Assembly: GCA_029204225.1 (NCBI GenBank)
Contig: CM055100.1
Span: 56,153,628-56,217,627 of the forward strand
Length of the DNA: 64,000 bases
Source of the DNA: Diphasiastrum complanatum
Lineage: Eukaryota; Streptophyta; Lycopodiopsida; Lycopodiales; Lycopodiaceae
Reading direction: 5' to 3'
Shown here: positions 46,901 through 57,267 of the stretch, piece after piece
How positions within the stretch are numbered: the first letter of the stretch is position 1
Layout: each line of letters begins with the position of its first letter
Position numbers and translations under genes: made by a program
Notes under the pieces: model-generated
Told to the model about the DNA's origin: nothing
The model's input: only the letters and a program-made list of their open reading frames with translations
Database searches by the model: none

Positions 46901-49900
46901 GTGGTGCAGCCTCCTGCAGGGATTTTAGTGGGTGAGACCCCCAACACTGCCTCCATGACGTGATTGTTGGAGGCACCTACCACATGCCCATGAGGGGTAC
47001 CGCGGATCAAACGTGGAGACATAAAACGAGGGGAGCCAACCGGTACGGAGGCTCTTCAATGGCTATAAATCTTGTGTAAGGTTTTATCCCTTAGCCAAGC
47101 TAAAGGCTATACATTTTTTTTAGTGCATACTTATACCAAGAAAGATTCGAAGTACAAGGTGGAATTAGAGTAAAGTATGAATGAAGATGATTACAAGGAA
47201 GATGTTCATGAAATTGAATGTTTTCGGTATGAAGGTCAATGTTAATGCCAACATGGAGCGGAGGATCATTACAAGTATGGTATCAACTTCAATATGTAAA
47301 AGGTGCTTGTAAGCGATATTAAGATTGAGACAACATTGCTAAGAATGAAGATTGAAGGAAGAGTAAGATGCTTAATATGCTTGATCACGTGAGAATATTA
47401 ATGATGACGATGAGGTTGGTTACGAGAGAGTTAAATGAAAGCAAGGAAGAAATCTGTGACACTGGACCTTATGCAATTGGTACTCTAGCACAACTATGAT
47501 TATGAATTAGTTCAGTGGTATAGAACTGCAAGTATCATAACTATGTAACTTTGTACACTGAATAATGAGCACAGGCAAACAACAATATAGGCTCATGTAC
47601 AACCATGCGTGCGCATGGATGACTACATGCATCACCACCAACCAACATCTGTTAGATGAAGGGCAAAGATTACGATGATGCAATATGAATTAAGTCAACA
47701 GACAAGTAGACAATGATCCAGTAATCATACAACAAATACCACTACAAAGGAAGGCCATTAATGATGTTACAAGGCTCATGCCACACTTTGCATCAACATA
47801 CATTTGTGAGAGGAAACATATCAGTTACATGAGGGAAACACATCGCAGTACCTTCGAATGGGTTTAACTCATGCAAGAATCATTGCATCTAGTTCTCACT
47901 CTCCGCCACAATACATTCATGATAGGGAGATCTTTTGTCCTCGAGTCTCAATTGATACCTCAGATCTAAGGCAAGCACACAATGGAAACAATCATCACAA
48001 ATATCTATGTGACAAGATTGACACGCCTTGCTTTAAGATGTACAAGGATAGGAGGATGTAGGTTCGAGTAGCTACTAGCAATTCAATCGCTTAGTACCTT
48101 TGGCAAACTGGTCCGTTGACTGGGCACACATCCAGTTGAACCCCAATAGAACCCTAGTCATCATTTGGTTTTTGTGAAAAACTCTAATCGACTAGCTTAA
48201 ATATTATAAATAGTCTCTCCTTCATGGGAGTTCAGAAAATTTGAGTTCCTTGTGGGAGACTTAAAGTATCTCTTTATAGGAGAACTATGATTGTTTTATT
48301 GACAATAATTTGATGTTCAATCAAGTGTTCTTAGTTGGACAGAGCTTCTTGGTTATCATTTGTTCTCTTCCGTTTACAAGTGCTGCGTTATCTGTGAATT
48401 TATTGTTAACTATCACATGAAGTATCACATTAGGCAAATCGAAGGCCACTTAACAATCTCCAGCAGAAATCACTTTATGAACAGCCATAAGCTGAGTCTT
48501 CTACAAAGTCCTCTAAAGCAATGAAGTCTTCAGATGACTTGTGGAGCTCATCTCTATATTTCGTTTGAGGACCATTTCATGTGATCAGAAGGTTTCTCTG
48601 AGATGATACCATACAGGGTGAGGGCGTACATCATCCAAGACATTTTCAAGTGAAGTGCATTGTACATATATATGTGAGACTGACTTAAAACTTCGTATGA
48701 AGTCTTTGTTGTCTTTGTAAGAACAAAATTTCAGAGTTTTGAAGCTCTTATGTAGCGAGCCAAGTTTTGGGGTGCTCTCATGTTTATGGATGCCAACTCA
48801 CATACATATATGTCGAGGAAGGTTAAAATGAAGCCTAGGATACAAGGAGATGGAGTACCTTTCAAGATGGCACTTTATGGAGAGAACATTAGTTTCAGGT
48901 GTGCAAGCATAGGGAGTTGGTTCCTCTCAGTTTTTTAGAGCACCCTAGGGTCCGAGCCCACATCCTTTGAGAATACAGTGCTGGAATTGCAATGTTTGCA
49001 CTCATCAATGACAATAGGGAACCTATGTAACTTTCAGCTTGGAAACAAACAAATATTCCATAATGGGCAATATGCTCTGGCTAGAATGCCACTTAAACTC
49101 ATATGTTATTTGTGACATCTGTATTGGTAGCAATGTTGCCACCATACTCCTGCATGCACCATACTTCTGTACGCCCAGACAAGTATTTGTAGTATGCCAA
49201 AGCTTGCTGTACCCACGCCTAAAAAATACACAGTTTGCAGAATCTACATACAATGTCTCCAATATGCACCACATAAGTATGCAACACACAAGGTACAAGG
49301 GTAAAAATGTGCACCAAAAAGTGGCCACTGCCAACTATTGCTCGGCACATCCTTGAAATACAGTTTATGAAACTTGTGACTAGCACAAGTGCAGCCATGG
49401 AAAAGTGTAGCCTGGCTGAGTGATCTGTATTTGCAGGTCGAGGGTTCAAACCCAGGCTTCAGAAATTTCAAATGTTTGTAGCATGTACTGGCAGTGACGT
49501 TGATCACTTTTGTAGATTTTTTTCAAAGCATGCTATACAATTTCTGAAGTCAAGTGTTCGTAAAGAAGGTGGTACATAAGAAACATTGCTACGCTGAATT
49601 TCTCTCGTGTCTATAACAGAGACGGACTTTGTACCTGCCAATCTAACAAATCACAATACCATCATATATTTGCCATTTTGTGAAAATAATTCATATTTGC
49701 TGCTGCAACTGAATGTACATCTCTAAACCTCATACTACTGATCTTTTGATTTATGTTCGACCATACATACACACAGACTTTGATAAGCATCTTGTTATCA
49801 TTCAGATAATTTCTCTAAAGCTGACCTTAAGAGGCCTTGTTCTGGGAACTTGTCTGGCTTGTTTCTGGTTTCTCGTAGTCATTACTTAGTGGTTATATAG

Positions 49901-50353
49901 CAGGTTGGATATCTCTAGAACATTGACATGGTCTCGGTATTTTTGTTATTTGGACTCTCATCTTACCAATTTCTATACGCTCATGTTCCTACACAGCGCA
50001 ATTTTTCAATGAGAATGTACCTCAGTCTGCTTGTTATATATTTTTTTGGTTAAGTAGTGTTCAACGTTGTATGACATATATTCCACATTTCTTTTCAGAT
50101 GGATCTGAGACATCTTGCAGTGGATGCATTTCGTTCCTATATACGGGCGTATGCTGCACATCGGGGTAGCCTCAAGAGCATTTTCCAAATAAGAAATTTG
50201 CATTTGGGCCATGTAGCCAAGAGTTTTGGCTTAAAGGATGCTCCATCGTTATTTGGGAAATCTTCTCACATGCAGGCACTCAAGAAAGCTAAGGGGCATG
50301 TCTACATGAAACCTAAAAAGAGGAAGCGACTCAGACCTGCTAGGATGGAATAG
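37595..50353 (+). CDS. RH17: DEAD-box ATP-dependent RNA helicase, DDX31/Dbp7 (RH17) type
   Basis: Ten exons join in frame into 648 codons plus stop: 37595-37847, 40783-40855, 40969-41078, 42690-42833, 43076-43184, 43306-43676, 43822-43895, 44088-44395, 44630-44879, 50099-50353. All introns are GT-AG. Helicase motifs in order: Q motif [14 protein letters not shown] (~88-101), I AETGTGKT (~113-120), Ia PTREL (~151), Ib TPGR (~201), II DEAD (226-229), III SAT (~274), [19 protein letters not shown] (~451), VI HRVGRTAR (~480). The C-terminus (565-648) is a DUF4217-like region with a basic tail. Yeast Dbp7 and human DDX31 act in the nucleolus in 60S subunit assembly; RH17 is the Arabidopsis counterpart. 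The start ATG is the first in frame and gives the expected short acidic N-terminus. No disabling change is seen. Exon borders are by eye; splicing of exon 7 depends on a microsatellite donor. Confidence 0.93.
37848..40782 (+). other. intron 1 of the helicase gene
   Basis: 2935 bp, GTATAG...TTCTAG. Two open stretches look protein-like but are not recognised: about 38186-38311 ([27 protein letters not shown]) and about 39223-39430 ([32 protein letters not shown]). A Penelope-like RT fragment occupies about 39980-40600. These suggest that one or more old transposons landed here. Confidence 0.7.
39980..40600 (+). pseudogene. Penelope-like element reverse transcriptase fragment
   Basis: The plus strand encodes, in order, [18 protein letters not shown] (the segment after RT motif A), [32 protein letters not shown] (the F-Q-Q/GIPMGTN block typical of Penelope-like RTs), then after a +1 frameshift [13 protein letters not shown], and at about 40495-40590 [23 protein letters not shown]. 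This order and spacing fit Penelope-like RTs rather than LTR or L1-type RTs. No GIY-YIG endonuclease was seen downstream. GIPMGTN reads GIPMRTN, and stops and frameshifts make it dead. Recognition is by motif memory only, with no alignment run. Confidence 0.65.
41079..42689 (+). other. intron 3 of the helicase gene
   Basis: 1611 bp, GTAAGT...TACAG. No coding or repeat feature recognised. Confidence 0.8.
43896..43973 (+). repeat. (GT)n(GA)n microsatellite forming the donor of intron 7
   Basis: Exon 7 ends ...CATAAG and intron 7 begins directly with about eleven GT units followed by ~27 GA units. The splice donor is therefore the first GT of the array. Intron 7 is only 192 bp (43896-44087), so the array is ~40% of it. 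Confidence 0.85.
45388..45468. repeat. 36-bp inverted repeat, 9-nt loop
   Basis: The arm 45388-45423 is the reverse complement of 45433-45468 with one mismatch; the loop is ACACATAAG. The words ATTACACATAAGAATATT at about 45377 and 45420 are also direct repeats, so the foldback is embedded in a short duplication. In RNA it would form a near-perfect 81-nt hairpin inside intron 9. Confidence 0.92.
45732..45878. repeat. 74-bp tandem duplication, CT-rich
   Basis: GTCTCCATCTCGCCTCTCAC...CCAATGCTCAT occurs at 45732-45805 and again at 45806-45878 with a few differences. Its ORFs in several frames are a by-product of low T/C complexity. Confidence 0.85.
46293..46317. repeat. (AAAT)n microsatellite
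   Basis: About six AAAT units in intron 9 of the helicase gene. Confidence 0.85.
49392..49500 (+). mobile_element. tRNA-related SINE-like sequence
   Basis: TGGCTGAGTGA (49413-49423) resembles a pol III A box and GGTTCAAACCC (49443-49453) fits the B box consensus GGTTCRANNCC, with 19 nt between them. TGCAGGTCGAGGGTTCAAACCC is typical of the tRNA-like head of plant SINEs. No full cloverleaf can be drawn, so a tRNA gene is unlikely. The tail and target duplication were not identified. Confidence 0.5.
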
Positions 50354-53300
50354 TTTTTTATATGAGAACCATCATTATCTACCTTGCATAATGATGCAAT
50401 TAGTTTTGCCAAATCAAGTTTATAATCTTCTTGTGCTGTATACCAGCTAAGCTATACTGATCAATACACAAGGACCACTGTTGGAATATATAAGCATGAT
50501 CTAGTGAAAGGAAGTGCTGCCATACAGGGTTCGGTAGATGACTTTTTCAGAGGACCTGTAAATATCCAAAAGACATACCTGGAGGGATATTCTTAGTGTC
50601 ATAAGAAAGTTTAATGCAAAATTTTTGTCATTTAAAATTTAATTGATTCAATTTCGATGGAAAGAAGTTGATATTTAAAAAAGAAAGTTGAAGGTATATT
50701 GGAGCTTGGCCATAAACTACTTCGGTTTACGAAACTGTTTAGAACAAGTCTTTTTGGACGGTAATTACTTTTGGCGCACTTGAATCTCCACACGTACTTT
50801 AGAACTTTCAGATTAATGAAAGCTTGCAAAATTGGTTGAAGGATGGGCACAATATGAGGAATCTCAACTGTCACCTGGTTTTATCTTCCGGTTTGCGTAC
50901 TCAAGGCTGTCGCAAAATATTTGGACTGATCAGAAGCTTACACTAATCCCAAAATGACATTGGAGGTAGTACTTGCAGATAAGCTTGTTACTATCATAAT
51001 TGTATATGCTTCAGCCTAGTTACCTCTCAATTCTATTACCATAAAGTCATTACTTGTATTTTAAATCATTACAATCATGAATGTGCTGAAAAAGCTTCAC
51101 AACAGTTTGCCACAAACCTCTGGGAAGTAATTGGTCATCTGAATGAACCAAAATATTGTCTTAAGTTCGAGCAACAGCTTGCCCAATCACGTATATGTTA
51201 TGAGATTTTAGAGCCAAATTCAATCAATAGTATTTATAAATCACATTGATTTTGATGTTCAATAACGATCTACGTCATGAATATAGCATAATATTGCCTA
51301 TGTGAATTTAACCAATTGTGATCACATGAAAAAAGTATATGATGCCAATTTGAGTCAGTCAGCCAATTTACATGCAACACCATTGTTAATAAAGCTCAAT
51401 GATTATTCAATGCTTTTTTGCACGTTCTAAATGGCAATCCATTCACCCTATAATTTGTACTCTGACTCTTGATCAATTATGTGATGTGTATCCAAATATT
51501 AAGGTAAAAAAATTAAGCCTCGAGTTTCAAACTTCTAGAGAAATGTATCTAGTTTGCCTACATTACGTACGTTACAATTTGTGACCTTATCCCATCATTT
51601 ATGTACTCTACAAAGTATTGGGCACAATATAACGATTGAAGTAGCCAATCAACACAAGATAAGATATCAAAAACGAATAACAATAGCTGCCTATAAGGAA
51701 CTCGTGAACATTGTTGCAAAGTTTTCTCTAAAAAACGCTCACATTTTCTATCAGTTTAGCGAATGAGGATCCAATAAGACATTATTGGTCTTGTTTTCTA
51801 GTTTGGTTGGGCTCCTCCCTCCAATTCCTATGGAGAGGAGAAAGTATGCTTTTGATTGGGTATATATGTGGCATAGGCACATAAGAGGGAGTTTGAATTT
51901 AGTTGTTGTCTTGCTTAAGATTTTTTTTTTTTCCAAATTTACAGCTGATGCAAAATTTGAATTTGAAAGGATACAAGGGCATGGAACAAGCACATTGTTT
52001 ACATGGACCAACCTCGGCAACTTATATGAACATGATAATTTTTTCCAAAAATTCTACAATACTACCTTCCTAGAAGATTGACTCTAATTATGTGAGAAGA
52101 GTGCAGACAAAAAACTTGGTAAAATGCATTGATAATTTAGCTTCTAAGATAGGACAAGGGTTTAAGAATATATTTGATTGAGTGACTCAAAGAGATGATA
52201 GAAAATTGATGATCTATCAACCATCAAAAAGTCGAAACTGCTCAGAATCTCCAAAAAACAGTACTTACAATGGGTATGTGCTTTTCCACCTAAGAAAGTC
52301 CAATGTCTATATTCCTTAATAACATAAATCACTTGTGACTATCATAACATTGTTCAGAGGAATGATTAATATGGGGCTAAATGCAACTATGCTTGGAGTA
52401 GGAGATTCAAGTGAGAAACTTTCATTGGTATGATCAAGATTTATTTGGTTTTGCTGCATTGAGCCTATGAAACACGTGTTCATATTTTCCATCCCTCTTT
52501 TACTCAATCTAGAAAACAATGAATGAACATGTTGTGATGGATGAGCTAGAGAGCACACTATGCATTTCTTCCATCAACAAGAAAAAATGAGAATGCAAAG
52601 CGATCTAAATTGGCATACTAGATAGATTTAGTGGAGAAAAGCTGGTGATTGTTGTTGCCTGCAAGGCAGTTGTTTGGTCACCAAACAGACTTTTAGTTTT
52701 GTGTGTCGATTCATCTAGCAAATTGCAAGTTCTTTGACCAACATGCTTCACATCTTTCTTTAGAAGGGAAGTAAGCTAACCTACACACTTAGTATCTGGA
52801 GTCACGTTTGATGGCTGAATAAAGATATTCACTTTCATCCCCCCAATTTTCAAAAGCCTCAATCAAAGTGCAACAACTTCTTCAAGTTAGACTTTTCCAA
52901 ATTGTGGGAATGAGACTTGTAGGCTGATCAGTTATTGGAAATCCTCACATGGTAGACGAGTTTCTTTTCATCTAAAAGACAAACAACTCTAACCCCATCC
53001 AATTGTGTTAGGAACCTTATATTTGTGGCAGTCTTAACTAATGCCAAACCATGCTTTTGGGAAAGTGTTGTATCTCAATACAAGCATGTACACTTCCATA
53101 TCATGTTTGCTTGAGCTTTTTGGGTAGGGTAATGGCTCAAGTGGAGCACATTTTGGATTTGAGGACTCCTTCTTGAGGGCAGAAGCCATAGGGCATGGCT
53201 ACAAAACCATAATGACTGCCACCCAAGCATTTATTGTGCATGAAGACCATAGGCTTCTCAATTGTAATGCACTTTATGCTAGAAAGCTTGGAATGGACTT

Positions 53301-53940
53301 TATGGCATAATGCCTTTCAAAGCATAAAGACTAAGCAACGGGACAATTGTGGTATTTCATGCCCAAAATCTATGAACTGACTTTTTTTTTTTTCTAGTTT
53401 TTCATAGAGTTGTTGGTCTAGACTAGAATATAGAATGGAAACTCTTACCTAGTATGGTCTAAGCATTGTTCTCTTTCTAGTCATAGGCAAGAATCACCTC
53501 TAATATCTTGTGCAACAAAACTATATAAATTGCAAATTCCATATATCAATAATAGGTCCCTTCCTATTGTGCTCTAAAACTAAGTAGCTTGTTACAACAG
53601 TAGATGCATGTGTACATTTGCAAGGTTGTGACTGAACATATGCAATCTAGTGCACAATAATGCAATTTGCAACTTATTAATGTATATGCTAGCTTGTAGG
53701 TTGGTATTATTAGTGATGAATACAAATTATTGCTCTATGTAGTTATCCTTTGTTATATAACTTGAGATAGGTAACAACTTATTTTTTCTCTGAATGGGAA
53801 TACGCACAACTAAGATTAGGACTTGTTATTTCATGGACACTTTAGTATATGCTCTAATGACAAACCTTCTTCTACCTCTTCAGTCATATGACACCCTCCA
53901 TTTCTAGTCACCCTACATTAGCTTTACTAGATTCAATCCA
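50354..53940. other. intergenic sequence between convergent genes
   Basis: No gene recognised. It contains the presumed 3' untranslated region and polyadenylation region of the helicase gene just after 50353, without a clear AATAAA. The remainder is AT-rich, without recognised repeats apart from short A or T runs. Confidence 0.5.
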
Positions 53941-54190
53941 AAAGCCAAGGTTTGTCAAATTTTCCACAATGATGAAACGTGTAAAATGTTCGTAATTAGC
54001 CCCTTCTTTCTACTCTCAATTGCAAATGGGAGTGTCATATCTTTTCCTAAGACATTGAAGCAACCTTTGTCCCCCATGATCAAATCCTTTCTTTTTTTTA
54101 GTGATTTACATGAGGTGAAGCAACTTCTATCAAATGTCATGTGTTTTGTGGTCCAAATATAAATATCAGCTCTCATCCTTAGTATTTCTC
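53941..54190 (-). pseudogene. copia protease fragment
   Basis: The minus strand encodes TKHMTFDRSCFTSCKSL, DLIMGDKGCFNVLGKD and GLITNILHVSSLW, the copia protease/GAG-pre border after a lost DSGAS active site. It lies head-to-head with an integrase fragment on the plus strand. Confidence 0.7.
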
Positions 54191-54240
54191 TAGAAGAGGA
54201 GGTCTAAGTTAAACCCGGAATCTTCAATATATACTAGTAA

Positions 54241-55018
54241 ATAAAGTTCTAGTGGAAGGGTTCAACTGTCAAGATGTATGCCTTGGATGTACGATGGGAA
54301 ACCAAGTTCACATGGAAACATTCGAATAAGCAATAAGAGAGTGGAGAGGTTATTGCATGTTATACAATCTTACGTGTGTGCCCTTTTTAGCAAGTCCCCA
54401 GTGGGGCATTCTATGTTTAGACAATCATTCGACAAATATATTCGTCTATTTTTTAATGCACAAAGAAGAGACACTAGAAAGGTTCAAGGAATCATATATA
54501 ACACAAAGAATCAAACTAAAAGACAAGTGAGACTTAGGGTCAATAACAATTGGGAGTATAGGTCCCAAGATTTCATAGACTTTTTGAAAATGAAATTAGT
54601 GTACGTTTGCATTATGTGTTGCAAGGTTGTGAAGAAAGCAATATGGGCAAAGGTTATCAACAATGTAGCTTACCTCATCGATATATCTCCAAGCTCTGTT
54701 GTATCTAGAGAAATATCAAAAGAAAGATGGAATGGTCAAGATGCCAGATATATGGGTGATGGCAAAGCCAACAAAATTTACAACGTACTGAGAAGAGTGA
54801 TCATTACGTCAAGGGATATAGTCTTTGATGAGCATATGACATGGGACTGCAAAAAGGAGGATGTTGAAGGTCCAATTGAAAATAAGGATCTATTGTTGTT
54901 TAGATCCACGCAGGAGAATCATATCATAAGCACACTAAAACATGGAGGCAACAATGAGGGGGTAGAAATCATAGGGAGAGCAAGAAGAAAACATTCCTTT
55001 ACAAAGACCCAAGAATAG
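54241..55018 (+). pseudogene. copia GAG-pre-integrase and integrase fragment
   Basis: The plus strand encodes GFNCQDVCLGCTMGNQVHME (54257-54320), VERLLHVIQSYVC and FSKSPVGHSMF (integrase start), YRSQDFIDFLKMK, WAKVINNVAYLIDISPSSVVS and DIVFDEHMTWDC (integrase C-terminal and linker). 54278-55018 happens to be open for 246 codons, but segments are missing, including the D-N-G-G-E block, and the start overlaps another frame, so it is not a working gene. Confidence 0.75.
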
Positions 55019-55429
55019 GGCGACCTTGATGCACCTTGGATGAAATGGGGGACGAGTGGCTTGTGCACAGAATATAGAACACATATTGAGTTGGTGATGT
55101 GGGAGACGACAATTACAGAGAGGTAAATAACTTAAAGGGGTATTCTCATGTGGAAGGGCTTTACAATGATGAAAATTCACATCGATGAGAGAATGAACTT
55201 CACAAGATCAATAATTGCCATGTCAATCACGAGGGAAAGGACACCTTTGAACCCTTGAAGTTCCCACATATGCCTCTCTTTTTTGAAGTTGAAGGCATAA
55301 ATGTATGAGGTATTGATAAGAGGGCAAACAACCTATGGGAACAACAGAACTGGATAGGGACCTGCATTTAGGACAGCATGGGCTGCTTTCACTACTTGTC
55401 CTTCCCCTAGCCAATATCATAAATAGTTG

Positions 55430-55580
55430 GAGAGGGAGGAGTTTTGTGGGAGCCAAGCTCTATTGTATATTGAAGAGAGCATTCACTCGTTCTTTCCTCA
55501 CTTCACATTGCAAGAAAAGAGACTACCTCTTTCCCTTTGTGAGAGAGAGAGAGAGAGAGTATAACTTATAACATTGGTGC
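55430..55580 (+). repeat. possible LTR end with primer-like site
   Basis: A (GA)n run (55541-55559) is followed by TATAACTTATAACA and TTGGTGCCAAATTGC (55573-55587), which looks like an LTR CA terminus next to a primer site. No second LTR copy was found and no coding sequence follows. Weak call. Confidence 0.3.
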
Positions 55581-55587
55581 CAAATTG

Positions 55588-57267
55588 CAAGCCCTTAAGG
55601 AGGATTGAATAACAAATAAGATCACAGCCTATATAGGGCAGGCCAAGCTCTTCTTCCCAATACTTCCACCAGTACTTGAAAGCGACGAGCCACCTTGCGA
55701 AGCAAGTCGATGACTATTCCTTAAGAGAAACATTCCAATTAGTTGAATTGATTCCCTTACATTCTTATTTTCCTCACGACTCCAGTCCCCACCGTAGCAA
55801 CCAATGTGACAACCACCACCTACACGCGTTGGGTTGTGCCATGGACATTCTTTTCTACATGATGTCCTAAGTCAAGAACCTTGCATGAATAGACTACCCC
55901 AATTATATGTATGCTCGGAAAAGAATTGATTTAAATCCAAAGTCAAGTTAGACAAACTGTAGCAGTTGGTTAGATGATTTCTAAATTTTCAAAGATTAGA
56001 TTTTGTTAAAATCAAGATTCAACATCAACTTCCAAAATAGAATGTGCAATTTTGTCTTGCACCCACAAGAGTGTAATATAAGTTTGGATCATTAGAGAAG
56101 AAAATACCCATGAAGGTGTCAAGTTTGGATTTCCTACTAGAAGAAACCAAATTTTTGTTTTTGTGAGCAATTGGAATTATGTCATCCTTTATTTAGTAGA
56201 AACTTTTGTAGTGATTTCCTCATTTGTGACCATTAAAGAGGTCCAATTTTTGTGTGTTCCCTTCTTGTCTCCTCTTCTACAAATGCACTTTCATGTAATA
56301 CAATGTTTTCTATGAGGAAGTGATGCAGCACTACTTGCTTATATCATTTACAAAGCATATTGTCAATGCTTTAGCTGTGCTGAAGGCTGCCAGCATATAG
56401 AGGTATATACATGCTAAATTATTCGTCTTCTGGCTACTGCTCTCCCAACAGGAGTGCCAAAATTTATATCTTCAACTCAACAAGGAATCATGAATTACGA
56501 GGCAATACTCACAAAGTTACAAAAACCTTTAATGAAAAGCAAATATGGTTCAGCTCTTTTCAAAGAGCACTACTTCAAGAAGTAATGAGAATGCGCCTTT
56601 CTGGAGCATCTCTCATTCAGTCCGTATAACAATATAAAACTATCATGCTAGAGCATGGTGAAAATGCCTCTCACCACCTCAAAAATTGTTAAATCTACAC
56701 TGCCAGGCTTGCTAAAGATGATCAGGTCTTTTTCAACTCTCAGAGAAGCTTGTGTAGTGATGAAAGTATCGATAAGCTAAGATCATACTGTTTGTGCTAG
56801 TGGGTTGGTGTGAGGATCTTTTGTCCCCAATAGTACCTCATGATGTTACTAACCAGCCCTTTTTCAGTTCGTGGATTTCTGATCTTACAAATAAATCTTG
56901 CATTAACACTGTTCTGCCAAAATCCTTTGCGAGAAATTTGGATGTATACCATTCTGCTGTTTGATAGCTTTCTCATATTACAACTTATAAACTTAAGGGT
57001 ATCATTGGTACAAAAGCCCTACTTTTGTGAAATCCCACAATCCAAGCTGTTGCTAAACAAAATCAGCAACATTTTGCAGATTGTGCTATTTGCTAATGAA
57101 ACTTGAAACTGCACCACCTATAGGTGTCTTCGATGACACTCTAACTACTTGTAAACTCAATCGTGTCATATTACAAGGTATAGCGAAAATGAGGAACGCT
57201 TAAGATCTGGGATCACAGGTGCAGTTGCTGCTTCCTGGAGGAGCTATTCTTCTTGGTAGTGTGATGC
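55588..57267. other. intergenic sequence
   Basis: No gene recognised. A few short open frames (for example near 56411 and 56840) show no recognisable protein signal. The last few hundred bases should contain the 3' untranslated region of the minus-strand pyruvate kinase gene. Confidence 0.45.

Larger units (their letters stand above)
44880..50098 (+). other. intron 9 of the helicase gene
   Basis: 5219 bp, GTTTCC...TTTCAG. It holds a 36 bp-stem hairpin (45388-45468), a 74 bp tandem duplication (45732-45878), an (AAAT)n microsatellite (46293-46317) and a SINE-like tRNA-related sequence (about 49392-49500). The remainder has no recognised feature. Its length comes from the in-frame match of exon 10 to the C-terminal helicase region. 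Confidence 0.8.

Noticed and set aside
49397-49470. tRNA gene
   Set aside because: Pol III boxes are present but no acceptor or anticodon stem can be drawn; better explained as a SINE head.
54278-55018. A 246-codon intact gene
   Set aside because: It is long and open, but it is a copia integrase remnant missing core blocks and is joined head-to-head to a protease fragment.
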